Source: Brachyhypopomus gauderio
Lineage: Eukaryota; Chordata; Actinopteri; Gymnotiformes; Hypopomidae
Length of the DNA stretch: 64,000 nucleotides
Assembly (NCBI RefSeq): GCF_052324685.1
Contig: NC_135225.1
Coordinates: 10,773,503 to 10,837,502, forward strand
Reading direction: 5' to 3'
Positions 1 through 11,141 of this stretch are shown piece by piece. The position numbers and the translations under genes were made by a program. Below the pieces are notes generated by a model that searched no databases, was not told the origin of the DNA, and saw nothing but the letters and a program-made list of their open reading frames with translations. Positions within the stretch are counted from its first letter, which is position 1, and each line of letters begins with the position of its first letter.

Positions 1-59
1 TGCTCTGCAGATCTAATCTTCATTATAAGCAAGTGCATTGAGAGGTTGGTTAGAGAATT

Positions 60-1135
60 AATCTGCACCTTGTTTCCTGCCATCAGGGATCCACTTCAGT
101 TTGCTTTTAGTGATCTAGGTCTGAAGGCCAGCTGGATCTTGAAGGTCCTGTGGGGCCATTGCCAGGTGGTGAGGATGAGCAGTATCGACTTTTCAGTAGC
201 GGAGCAGCCCAGGGATGTGTGCTCGCCCCTCTCCTGTATTCCTTGTAGAAACACGACTGTACAGTCACACAGCTCCATTGTGCAAGTACAATGTTAGTAG
301 TTCTGATCTCAGACGAGGAAAAGCCTGTAGAGAGGAGATCAGGTTCTAAAGAAGTCAAAACAGTCTCTTCTACTTCAAAAGGTTGCATGAACTCTGCATT
401 CTCAGGGGTATTTACACATGCACTGTGGAGAACATCCTTTCAGACTGCATCACTGCCTGGTACTGGACCTGCACTGCACTGGACCAGAAAGGTCTGCAAA
501 AGGTACTAAGGACAGCCCAACACATCATCATGGGTTGAATTCCTTCATCCCTCCTGGAGTTGTATACCAAATACTGTCTGAGGACATCTAAGAGGATCAT
601 TGGAGACCCCATCCACCAAAGCCACAGTATGTTCTCACTGCTGCTTTCTGGAAGATGGTTTCTTTCCATAGGCCATCAGACCTCATTAGTCAGTAGAATT
701 CCAGTATGGCCTGTACACTGGCACATCCACACTCACATGGACAATCCCACCAGTATGACCACCAACATGACACCTGTCTTACTCTGCTCTTTATAGCAAT
801 GTCAAGTTAGCTTGGTCTAGCTTAGTCAAAAAATGGAACATCTAGTGATACTACTGCCACCCCATTCATGCTGCACTGTTTTACATACTCAGGGTTGTTT
901 GCAGTGGTGCACAGGATGTCCAATGAATGCATGATGAATGAACATGTCTGTTCTCTTCTACCTATTAGGTCTTTAGCGGTGTGTATACATCCTTCTGTTC
1001 TCTCCCCCAGACTTTGTAAGTACCATAATGACAGAGATATTTGTTAATTACTGCCAGAGTTTGCACTTCAGCTTTTCATCAACCTACATCCCGTTTGTGT
1101 GATGTGACAATTAAACCAATTTGACTTGATTTTTT
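60..1135 (+). mobile_element. Decayed LINE (L2/Rex-like) 3' remnant
   Basis: Broken reading frames on the plus strand resemble the end of a non-LTR retrotransposon reverse transcriptase. Near 205-235 there is a QGCVLAPLLYSL-like stretch, the usual SPLL region of L2-type enzymes. At 425-660 there is the familiar fish LINE tail pattern of WY..C...D...LQ.VLRTAQ.IIG, then CLR..KRIIGDP.H..HS.FSLL.SGR. The fragment closes with GTGATGTGACAATTAAACC followed by a TTTGA-like tail near 1100-1135, typical of L2-family 3' ends. Several stops and frame changes interrupt it, so it is a dead 5'-truncated copy. The exact 5' edge and clade are uncertain. Confidence 0.7.
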
Positions 1136-2642
1136 ATTTGCTGCTCTTCAGATAATTTACCTACCTATAGGGATGGGTTCAATGGTTTTAAGCCATGCCT
1201 CTTTGTCATGCTGACATCAAGGCCCCTGACTTTACCCCAAAGCAATCTGGACGCTCCACTTCAAAAACACAATGACAAAAAGACATTTCTCTTGTATAAA
1301 GTAATTATAAAAATACCACATTAACTACAACATTACAGTTTTGTTACATTTTTTGTGTAGTTTTGCTGTGATTGCCATTTAACAACTATGCCATCTATGT
1401 GAATAGAAAGTTCAGGAGTTTTGCAAAGAAACTTTTTAGAAGCTACCAGCAGAATTCAAGTTGAATCTAGTCTACAGCAGTATCTTTGGCCAAATGCTCC
1501 ATAACAAAAGCTATTTGTTTGTTTTCTGTAAAGCACCAACTGCTTCTTCCTATTAAAAACCTCCACCCAGTGGCTGTGCCCTTTCCTGCGTCTGCCAGAA
1601 CATATTCATTACATGTGCTTTTACTGAACAATCTTGGGAGGTTAGCACTGACTTAATGTGAGCCAAGGGTTACTGTGGAGAGCGACAGTGACAGAGAATT
1701 ACAAGAGACACACAACAGGAACCAGACCAATACACAGGTTAAGATATATGCAAGATGAAAAGACAGCCAGTAAAACCCATCTGGCAGGTTTAAATTTGAT
1801 CTAGCGAACAAGATACAGTTCCCTATGTGGATGAAGTCACCAACCTGTAGCACCCTATAGTGGTAATGTGGGAAGTACAGAGAACTGGGGTCTAAGATCA
1901 CGCACTCTATACTCTCTTGAGAGATCTGTAATTATTGAAGACTGTAATCTCCACCTTTTAAGAGAGGAACAACCAATTCAGATTTGGAGTTTCATAGGTA
2001 GCCAGTGACAAAAAGATAAGCTAAGCACAAAGCAATACGATCAGCAAGTGTCTTTAATAACAACAATAGATAAACAATCCATAGAACAGTCCACAAAAGC
2101 CATGGTGACCAGACACAGTAATAAATCCAGAGTTCATATTAATCCTTTAGTATCCACACCAAGAAAAAAGCTATGGAATTTTTTAAAGGTTTTTATGTAT
2201 GTTTATGGTTAGTAATAAAAAGTAAAATTCTGTTATTTTTCAAAGACCTCACAGTTTATTAAATATATGCCTCTACCAAAAGGTTGAGATGGCGGGTTAT
2301 GGTAAAACAAATAAAACAAGCAATAAATACAATTTTTCGTTTTGAAAGTGCAATAATATGGTACATTTCTTAACTCTTAAACTTTTAAACAGATGTCATC
2401 AATGCTTTCTTCTTCATTTCATTCTGTTTATTTGTGGTATGCTGTGAAGCATTTCTGGTTTCCATTCAGACACAAAAAACACATTGCATTTCTCACATTT
2501 TCATCTTGACACGCCCCTTGGACATAGCCTGCACCACCCCCGCTTGTCACTGTGACGTAGCATGTGTCCACTGTTGTCATACCACACATCTGGTTGTGGT
2601 TCTGGGGGTCGTGGGGTGTAGCGTTTATTCAGTGACATCAAT
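1136..2642. other. Intergenic, no gene seen
   Basis: AT-rich sequence. The short open frames here have no recognisable domain, no splice-phase support and no compositional bias that suggests coding. Confidence 0.5.
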
Positions 2643-2668
2643 GGGGGGGGGGGGGGGGGGGGGGGGGG
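2643..2668. repeat. Poly-G run of about 26 bases
   Basis: An uninterrupted G homopolymer. Runs this long are prone to length error in sequencing, so the exact length should not be trusted. The 94-aa open frame crossing it reads as a glycine string and is not a gene. Confidence 0.9.
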
Positions 2669-2924
2669 CAGGTTTGCCAGCCCAGGATGTGGCCTTGTTG
2701 ACTTGTTTCAGCGTGTAAACAACTGCCAGGTGAAATCTTTTGAGAGGCATGGTTTCTATTTCACTAACTCACAGTCTCTCTTGTAGACCAGCCAGGAGTT
2801 TGAGATGCACAGGTCAGGCACATATCCAAACAGGGGAAAGTACCATCGCCTTGACTTTGCATGCAGGTTCTGGATCAAGCTGACACTGGTGAAGTAAATG
2901 TAAATGTGCCATATTTCATCAATT

Positions 2925-3205
2925 GTGATTTTTACACCCCAATTGAAAATTTTCCTCCGCTTTTAACCCATCTGTGCAGTCAGAACACACACACACACTA
3001 GTGATTACTAGGGGGCTGTGGATCACACGTACCCAGAGCGGTGGGCAGCCCTAGCCCGGCGCCCGGGGAGCAGTTGGGATTAGGTGCCTTGCTCAAGGGC
3101 ACCTCAGTCATGGCCTTAGGTCTGGGAATCGAACCCACGACCTTCCGATCACAAGACCAGTTCCCTAACCTCCAGGCGATGACTGCCCCCCTGAAGTGGT
3201 TGTCA
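2925..3205 (-). mobile_element. tRNA-derived SINE remnant
   Basis: Read on the minus strand, the element begins near 3205-3110 with a tRNA-like head. It has an A-box-like GGTTAGGGAACTGG and a clear B-box, GGTTCGATTCCC, near 3123-3134. After it comes a fish SINE body whose plus-strand reading includes GCCTTGCTCAAGGGCACC. A short CA run (2988-2998) lies inside it. This architecture of pol III head plus conserved central domain is seen in teleost V-SINE-type families. I cannot name the family from sequence alone. Confidence 0.65.
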
Positions 3206-4150
3206 CAAAAGATGGCTGACAGATGTGGTTGCATTATGGTATATCCATAGCCTTTTGTGAGTAGAGTGTGTGTATTATTAATGCTCTCCTGACATTTCTT
3301 AGTTTTGTTTTAATGTCTTTTAAAAATAGAATATGTGAAGCACGCTCCCTGTTAGAAGATCTTGATACAACTGTACAACTGTATTACAGTAAAATATTTC
3401 AGTAAATAAAACCACTGAATTTTTCATTAGTTTTATAAAGGGAGAATATACAGTGTGCAAAGGGATTTGTGATTTACTGTCTTAGACCCTCAGAACACAT
3501 TCTGTTCACTCCCTTACCTGTATTTCAGCTCCTCATTTAGAACTTCTCTCTCTCCCAGTCATTACCCCTTTTTCCATTACCCCTACTGTACCTCCTCTCA
3601 TACATATGTTTTATTATTCTTACGCAATTGTCTTAAGACACATCTTATTGGTTTGTTATTTGGTTGGAACTCTTTCCTTACACCTGTGTGTTGTGAATCT
3701 GTTTCCTACAACTGAGGGCTGAACAAATGTATAATGTTGTTTATCAACCCAGATGGTTTTGATCTACGTCTAAAAGACGATTTCAGAAACCTAACACCGT
3801 GTCTTGTCAGTAAGAAAGGCATCAGTGCTTTGGTACGGAGAGTTCACTTGTCCAGCGTTTGGCGTGCGGGTTTATAGGAAGTAACGTGACACAGAACGAT
3901 GGTTTAACAGTACAGGCATTGCCCATATGGATAGAGGTACAATAGCCTATGCTTACAAGTTTTGTTAGCAGGCAGATGGAAATGTGAGCTTTTGTATTCA
4001 CACCACAATGACTGCATTCACTATGAACAAGCGGAAGTAGCTTTCTGATTGGAACGAATTTTTTTAATAGATTACCACCGAATGACATCCGGTGAAGTAA
4101 GTTATCTTTCCCCACGTTTAAGAATTTCTTTCAAATATTTAGTTAGCCAG
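3206..4150. other. Intergenic, no gene seen
   Basis: No exon with flanking splice sites and no recognisable repeat. The small open frame at 3822-4115 on the minus strand has no family resemblance. Confidence 0.45.
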
Positions 4151-4179
4151 CTTATTAGGTTTTAAAAGGTCTACATAGA

Positions 4180-4372
4180 CGTGCGGTATCCCCAGTGAAG
4201 CGGTCATACCGTTGAGGGACACGCGGGCGGACGCGCGCTGGCGACGTCGCGGAGATGCTGCGCTGCTGTTTGTTTTGATGCTGGGAACGGAACAGGCTCT
4301 CGCGCGCCAACCCACCCGCTTGTAACGGTATGCTCGCGCAGCGCATCTTACCTCAGGTTAGCTAGCTAACGG
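4180..4372 (+). promoter_or_regulatory. tcirg1: CpG-rich start region of tcirg1
   Basis: This short stretch is much richer in CG dinucleotides than its surroundings and lies 1 kb upstream of the tcirg1 start codon, as expected for a promoter and noncoding first exon. A possible 5' UTR donor (CTCAG followed by GTTAGC) lies at about 4356. A perfect 14-bp palindrome, GTTAGCTAGCTAAC, follows at 4357-4370. The transcription start itself cannot be fixed without RNA data. Confidence 0.5.
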
Positions 4373-5351
4373 TAAAACCGTTCATGTCTAAACAGCTGGC
4401 TGCAGTGCGTTGACAAGTAATAGATTTGCCGACACTCCGATTCTGACTGTAAATAGCTAGTTAATTTGTTCAGCCAATTTGGTTTGGCAGCTCCCCATTT
4501 TGTAGGCTAGTGGCGTGCTAACGTAGCTAGCTTGATTTTGGCCATGTTGGGACAGCACAGCTAGCCTAACTTGCTGGCCAATGCCACAGTACACCTGTAT
4601 GCTAATAGTGATGAGTGCTTCAGTACAAGGTCACTCAAACTAACATTTTTATGCGTTGTTTAATCAGATTCAACATATAATCGTTCATTCAGGTCCTTGT
4701 CTCTCTGTACTCTGTTGTGAAGGAGTGGGTAAAGTTCCTTGCTAACATATCACCTTCATAGAAGAATTTTAGCTAGTTTTATGACAATAGAACTAGATGT
4801 ATTGTATGTAGTACTAGATGTACTATGCAGCAATTACAAATGTATGATAGTTAACTGGATAAGCTACAGGCCTGTGCCCTTTTTGAAAAGTAACGTACTT
4901 TATAGGAGCTATTAGACAATTTCTGTCATTGATTACTCCCATTAACACTTTATTCTCTCTTTGAAATCGTAAAACTGATACAGAAACAGAATTCTTACAG
5001 GATGTGTTTATTGTGAGTGTAATCCTGCTAGAGGGCAAACTACACCAGTCTCAGATGACTCTGATTTAGGTTCTGTCCCCTCACATTGCTGTCTTTGTCA
5101 TACAGATCAGGGTGTGTCCATCCTCTTTCAAAAAATCGCCAAATTAAATTTGTTATTTGCAGCACAGGCTTCCCTCAGATTCCTGCCTAAATTCAAATGA
5201 TGCCTGGCTAAACCTCTAAGGTCATGTAAGTTCAAGGCGACCCTTCCAGTGGCATACATACATTTAATTTGAACTTTGGGTGGGAGACAAACAGTATATA
5301 TGTTTATATAGACGTGTTGGTAATAGAGATTTTGGATATTTTCAGATTACC

Positions 5352-8300
5352 ATGGGGTCATTATTCCGCAGTGAGGAGGTCTGTTTGGTCCAACTCTTCC
5401 TACAGTCGGGATCTGCCTACAATTGTGTTAGCGAGCTGGGAGAGCTAGGGATTGTGGAATTCAGAGATGTAAGTTTAGTAACACTGAGTGAACAACATAT
5501 AATTAATAGCAACAGACTGCAGTCAGATTAAATTTCTTCTATAATCAATTGTCTACACTATTCTTTATTCCTGCCTTTTCTCTGTGTATGCATCATACTA
5601 ATCTGTTCTTCTTTCTCTGTTCCATGTCCTCAGCTGAACCCCAGTGTGAATGCCTTTCAGAGAAAGTTTGTCTCAGAAGTGAGAAGATGTGAAGAAATGG
5701 AGAAGACTTTCTGTGAGTGTTTATGGTCTTCCTCAGACCTAATCACCCACACAGCAAAAAAAAAGTTACAAATTACAGTAATTTTAATGCATAAAAACAT
5801 TAGAATTCAACATGGACAGTTATTGTTTACCTTCATTTCAACTCTTTCCCTTCCTCGTCTCTTTCTCTTCTTGTGTTTATCCTTTGCTCAGCGTTCCTGG
5901 AACAGGAGATCAATGGCTGTCTCTCTCCTCCCTTGTCTGGACCTCTTCCCCTTCCCAGCCCACTACCCCCAGCTCCTCAACCCAGAGAGCTTCTCACAAT
6001 CGAGGAGGAGAGCGAGAGACTGGCCAGAGAACTCAGAGAAGTGAGAGAAACAGTCAGGGGCAGTAGTACAGTAGTCGTACTAGCAGCCATGATTAGACCG
6101 TCTTAATGAGTCTTACCCTAGGAGGCTCCAGGTCTCCTTGTGTTCTGTTTGCTCAGTGGAATTTACTGCCCTGGTCTTGTTGAGCTCTAGGTGTCAAGGA
6201 ACAGAGACAGTCTACGGAACCAGCTGAGCCGGCTCAGTCAGTACCAAGGTGTTCTTGTCCAGACCCACCTGCTCACAGCCACACAGGTGCGGGCTCCATT
6301 TGCATCAATGCATTGCATTCTACTGTTAACATATCGCCACTATATTCACACATATAGTATTTCACTTGTGTTTTTTTAATTATTTTTTTATAGGTCTCTC
6401 TGCGTACTCTGGAAACCACGGCTCTTTTAGATAATGGTCAAGACATCAGATTGAGGTGAGCTGAAGTAACGGTACAATACAGTGAAATATGATCATGGCG
6501 CGCATACCTGGAAATGCGCTGCTGACAGCTGCATGTTCAGAGAGTCATGCAAGCTCTCGTGTGTTGTAGTTTTGTGGCCGGTGTGGTCCACCCGTGGAAG
6601 GCCGCCGCCTTCGAGAGGCTGCTGTGGCGAGCCTGCCGTGGCTTCATCATCGCAGACTTCTGGGAGATGGACGAGAAGCTTGAGGAAGAAGACACGGTAA
6701 GAAAGAAGGAACGAACATGAGGAAACAGCCTCTGTGTCACCATAGTGATGTACAGTTCATGGAAACATTGTTCTTTCCAAACACAGAGGGAGATGGTGCA
6801 GTGGAGAGTGTTTCTCATATCCTTCTGGGGCAACCAGATTGGCCAGAAAGTAAAGAAGATCTGTGACTGGTACTACATAATTCCTCCTTATAGTGTTATC
6901 ATACATATCCTTTCACTTCACTCATGCCTCTTAGTCTGCTCTTTTTCACTTGCGTCTCTGTTGCCACTCTTAACAGTTTCCACACACACACTTTTGCTTA
7001 CCCGGAGTGTTCAGAGGAGAGAGACGAAATACTACGGGGGCTGCAGGACAGAATCGTTGACCTCAGAACTGTAAGACAGTAACGATGGACAATACAAGCA
7101 ATAAACCCTGATATAATAACTTGTATCCTGTATCAAAAAAGTAGGTAAAGCAAGTGGTTCTCACTTTTTTAGTGCTGACTTGTGTGTGTGTATAGGTGCT
7201 CTCTCAGACAGAGTGCTACATGCAGCAGCTCCTGGCCCGCTGCGTGTGTGCGCTGCCACAGTGGAGGGTGCGCGTGCAGAAGTGCAAGGCGGTGCAGGCG
7301 ATCCTGAACCTGTGTAGTCCCTCTGTGACAGACAAGTGCCTGATCGCTGAGGCCTGGTGCCCCGTGAGCAGGTTGCTCCTGCTACAGAGCGCCCTGGCAG
7401 AGGGCACGGTGAGGGCACAGGGCACACTCACACAGCACTCCACTATGACATGCACTTGTTTCTGGATTGTGGTCTGCCAGAATGAATAGGTTTACGCCCC
7501 AGGTGCCCATGACATCTCTGACCCTAAGCAAAAAGGAACAGTTAAGATGGAGCCAGCGCCAGGTCAAGGCCCAAAAGGACATGTAGCTTCATGCCAAAAT
7601 TGTTATAACAAGTCCACAGTATAAAAAATGCTATAACAACTTTCAGCTATGCTATAGAGACAAGACTAATTCACAAATTCGTTATTTAAGCAGTTATTTA
7701 TGTGTGCTTTTCTTGTTCCTCCTGTGGTTTGCAGAGGAAGAGTGGGAGCAGTGTGGAGTCGTTCTACAACCGCCTGCCTGCCCCCACCTCTCCCCCCACC
7801 CTCTTCAACACCAATGCTTTCACCACTGGCTTCCAGAGCATTGTGGAGGCTTATGGTGTGGCATGCTACAGAGAAGTCAACCCAGGTATCACACCTGCGC
7901 ACACACGTGTGGACATGTACACTACTGGCTTGTTCTGTAAAACTGGCTGTTCAAGCCTGTAAACACTTGCCATACTGTTCAGCTAGTTTTGCTTATTCTC
8001 CTTCGGCACTGAGGATGTTAACGTTCTATGTTATGTTAATACTCTTAATTTGTCCTCAGCTGTGTATACTATCATCACGTTTCCTTTCCTGTTTGCGGTG
8101 ATGTTTGGGGATGTTGGCCATGGTTTGCTCATGACACTGGCAGCTGTCTGGATGGTGCTACACGAGAGGGACCCCAAAATGAAAAGCAGCACCAGTGAGG
8201 TACGTTCCCACAAACCCAAGTCAAATCTCACTCTTATTACTTATGGATCTCAAGAAGTCGAGGTCAGTAGTTCCGGCACCATCCATTGTAAGATCCTTTT

Positions 8301-11141
8301 GAGTGGCTACGTAATGCACTTGTAAACTGTCTTCCCACACGTCCTTGCCGCAGATGTGGCGGACAGTCTTTGGTGGGCGCTATCTGATTCTGCTAATGGG
8401 ACTCTTCTCCATCTACACTGGCGCCATTTATAACGAATGCTTCAGCAGAGGTCTCAGTCCGTTCCCCTCCGGCTGGCGTGTCAGGCCTATGAACTGGAGG
8501 TTGTAATCCTGTCTATACATGTATTAATGCACACACACCTAGTTTCAGTCTACCAGAACCACAACAGAATGTAGTTTATTGGCTAAAGGGCAAATCCTTG
8601 TGAGCATAACCTAGCTTGCTTTAGTGTGGAAATTCTATAAATTGTATGCACGCCCAGGAAAACATATACATATACCATTTAACTTACAAAAGTGCTTTGT
8701 GATTATGTGAGCAGTATAGTCAAGCTGAAAAAACTCAAAACATGCACTGAAACTTTCTTTCAGTGATGATACACTTAAGGAAAACCAGTACCTCAGTCTG
8801 GATCCAAATGTTACAGCGGTGTTCCAGGGGCCTTACCCTTTTGGCATTGACCCAGTAAGACACAATCCTTTGTCTAGCCCTTTGAAACAACTGTACTAAC
8901 AGATTGTTAGCTCTTTATCGCTTACATACATACTGTGAACCATCCTTCCAAAGATCTGGCGGCTGGCAAATAACCACTTGACCTTCCTCAATTCGTATAA
9001 GATGAAGATGTCAGTCATTATTGGGGTGATCCATATGACTTTTGGAGTCTGCTTGTCCTTTTTCAACTACATGTGAGTGATATTTACAATATTTGCTGGT
9101 ATTTCTGACTCCTGAAGGCTGCATCAAATCGTGACTGCTTTGCTTTTCATCTGCTTTTACTTAATGTATTTGGCCTCTCACCTTTATTCCCCCTCTGCAG
9201 ACACTTTGGGGACATGAGCAGTGTGTTCCTGGTCTTGATTCCTGAGCTGGTGTTTATGCTCTGCCTGTTTGGGTACCTGGTCTGCATGGTGGTGTTTAAG
9301 TGGGTTGCGTTTGGGCCGCACAACTCAAGTCATGCTCCCAGCATATTGATCCACTTCATAGACATGTTCCTGTTTACCCAGAATCCAGACAACCCTCCCC
9401 TCTACAAAGGACAGGTGAGGGATAGCGCCACCTATCATCATATTCGATTTATACTTTAGATTCATATTTGGGTTGTGTTTGTTCCCATGCATATAAACAA
9501 AAACCAGTTTGATTATGACCAAACTCTATTTAAATGTCTTACACTGCCTAGATTTTTAATTTAATGAAAATCCAGCAGTAATTGCAGAGTTAATAATGGT
9601 TCACTCAATCAACAATATTGTTTCAGCAAAGTTCCCCAGCCATTATGAATGCATTAGGTCTAGCGTCCTTGTTCTGATGGGTGGGATGGGATAGGTAGTC
9701 AATGCATTAGGTCTAGCGTCCTTGTTCGGATGGGTGGGATGGGATAGGTAGTCAATGCATTAGGTCTTGCATCCTTGTTAATGTAGGCTTATATGGGAAA
9801 GCACAAACCTGATGATTGTTCAGTGCTTTTTTGTTTGTTTTTGTCTTTGTTGTGTGCAGATAGTGGTGCAAACATTACTTGTGGTTTTAGCTTTGTGTGC
9901 CATTCCTGTGCTGTTACTTGGGAAGCCAGTTCACCTGTATCTGAAACACAGGAGCAGGGTTGCGGTAGGAGCAACTGAATATGCTCTGGACATCTGTGAA
10001 CAATATACACGGTATGCACATGGATGGACTTGCATTTACCTCACTGGAATTTGACTCTGTGGTTTTGGCACAGGAAGAACAGCGCCCCCTAGTTTCGGAC
10101 CATTGCTCAATCAATGTTCAGCAAGGAGACCTGGAGTCAGGAAGAGGGAAAGAGAATAAGGCGAGTCACTGAAGCGCCAAAACAAGGGCAGGAAAGGGAT
10201 GGGGCCTTTGAGATTAAAGGAAAACTGTTTACTGTTTATTTACTCTATTTAATCACTCTTGATGTCTCTGTACCTCAGGAGTTTTCCATTGCTGAGGTCT
10301 TTATGAATCAGGCTATTCATACTATAGAGTATTGCCTGGGCTGCATCTCCAACACTGCGTCCTACCTACGACTGTGGGCCCTTAGTCTTGCCCATGCACG
10401 TGAGTAACACGCATGACTACAGAATTCACACACAGTTCATTTGTACAAACATAGGCTAACACCACTGTGACCGTATGGGTTTGGGCTACAGTCTACACAC
10501 ACGACAAATGCACTTCCTGTCATTTTGCTCTGGAATGAGGTGGGGAAGACAGATCGGGTTTCAGAGGCAGCGGTTTCACAGCAACTCATGCAGCTAATGA
10601 CATGCGCATACGTTTCAGAGCTTTCGGAGGTGCTGTGGGTAATGGTAATGAGGATCTCTCTCTCATGGCAAGGCTACGTGGGATCTGTAGTCCTGGCTGT
10701 CGTCTTTTCTTTCTTTGCCATGCTTACGGTATCTATCCTGCTCATCATGGAAGGGTTGTCTGCTTTCCTGCATGCCCTGCGTCTACACTGGTGAGACATA
10801 CACACCTCCCACACAGTTCCTATCAGTAAGTAGGCTGTTAGAAATGTGATCACCCTCAACACGGAAGATTAGATTAGCTTTGGCTCCGGCCCGGCTGCAT
10901 TTTGCATGGTAGAATGCACTGAGTGCAGGTGAATATGGGTAGACTAGTGTAGGAATGCATATTTACACACATCGTATCCATATGTGCATATGTTCAAATT
11001 CAATAACCTTCACTTGCTAGTTGAGTCAAATGTTTTTTGCCAACTTCTGTGTCCAGGGTGGAATTTCAGAACAAGTTCTACCGGGGAACCGGATACAGAC
11101 TGAACCCTTTTTCATTTGCATCACACATGTATCGGACTTAA
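5352..11141 (+). CDS. tcirg1: V-type proton ATPase 116 kDa subunit a3 (TCIRG1)
   Basis: Twenty coding exons join in phase to 816 aa (human TCIRG1 is 830): 5352-5468, 5634-5712, 5892-6040, 6191-6286, 6394-6455, 6570-6696, 6787-6869, 6977-7070, 7196-7408, 7735-7885, 8060-8199, 8354-8499, 8764-8854, 8954-9072, 9201-9414, 9860-9964, 10074-10160, 10279-10399, 10619-10790, 11057-11141. The start [10 protein letters not shown] has a strong ACCATGG context just after an acceptor at 5345. The cytosolic N-half includes [14 protein letters not shown], closest to a3. The membrane half has [13 protein letters not shown] and the proton-path arginine in [14 protein letters not shown]. It ends [11 protein letters not shown], as in all a subunits. 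In the family, this subunit carries protons through the Vo sector; a3 serves osteoclast and lysosomal acidification. Intron 17 appears to use a GC donor at 10161. Confidence 0.93.
9651..9780. repeat. 53-bp tandem repeat, about 2.5 copies
   Basis: The unit starting GCATTAGGTCTAGCGTCC recurs at 9651, 9704 and 9757, a period of 53 bp, with only a few differences between copies. It lies wholly inside a tcirg1 intron (between exons ending 9414 and starting 9860). Confidence 0.85.

Noticed and set aside
2434-2718. 94-aa plus-strand frame
   Set aside because: It spans the poly-G run and shows no coding features.
3110-3205. Possible tRNA gene (B-box present)
   Set aside because: Only the promoter boxes are kept; no cloverleaf, and it is joined to a SINE body.
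9651-9780. Regular repeats that could suggest a CRISPR-like array
   Set aside because: Directly abutting 53-bp tandem units without spacers, in a eukaryotic intron.
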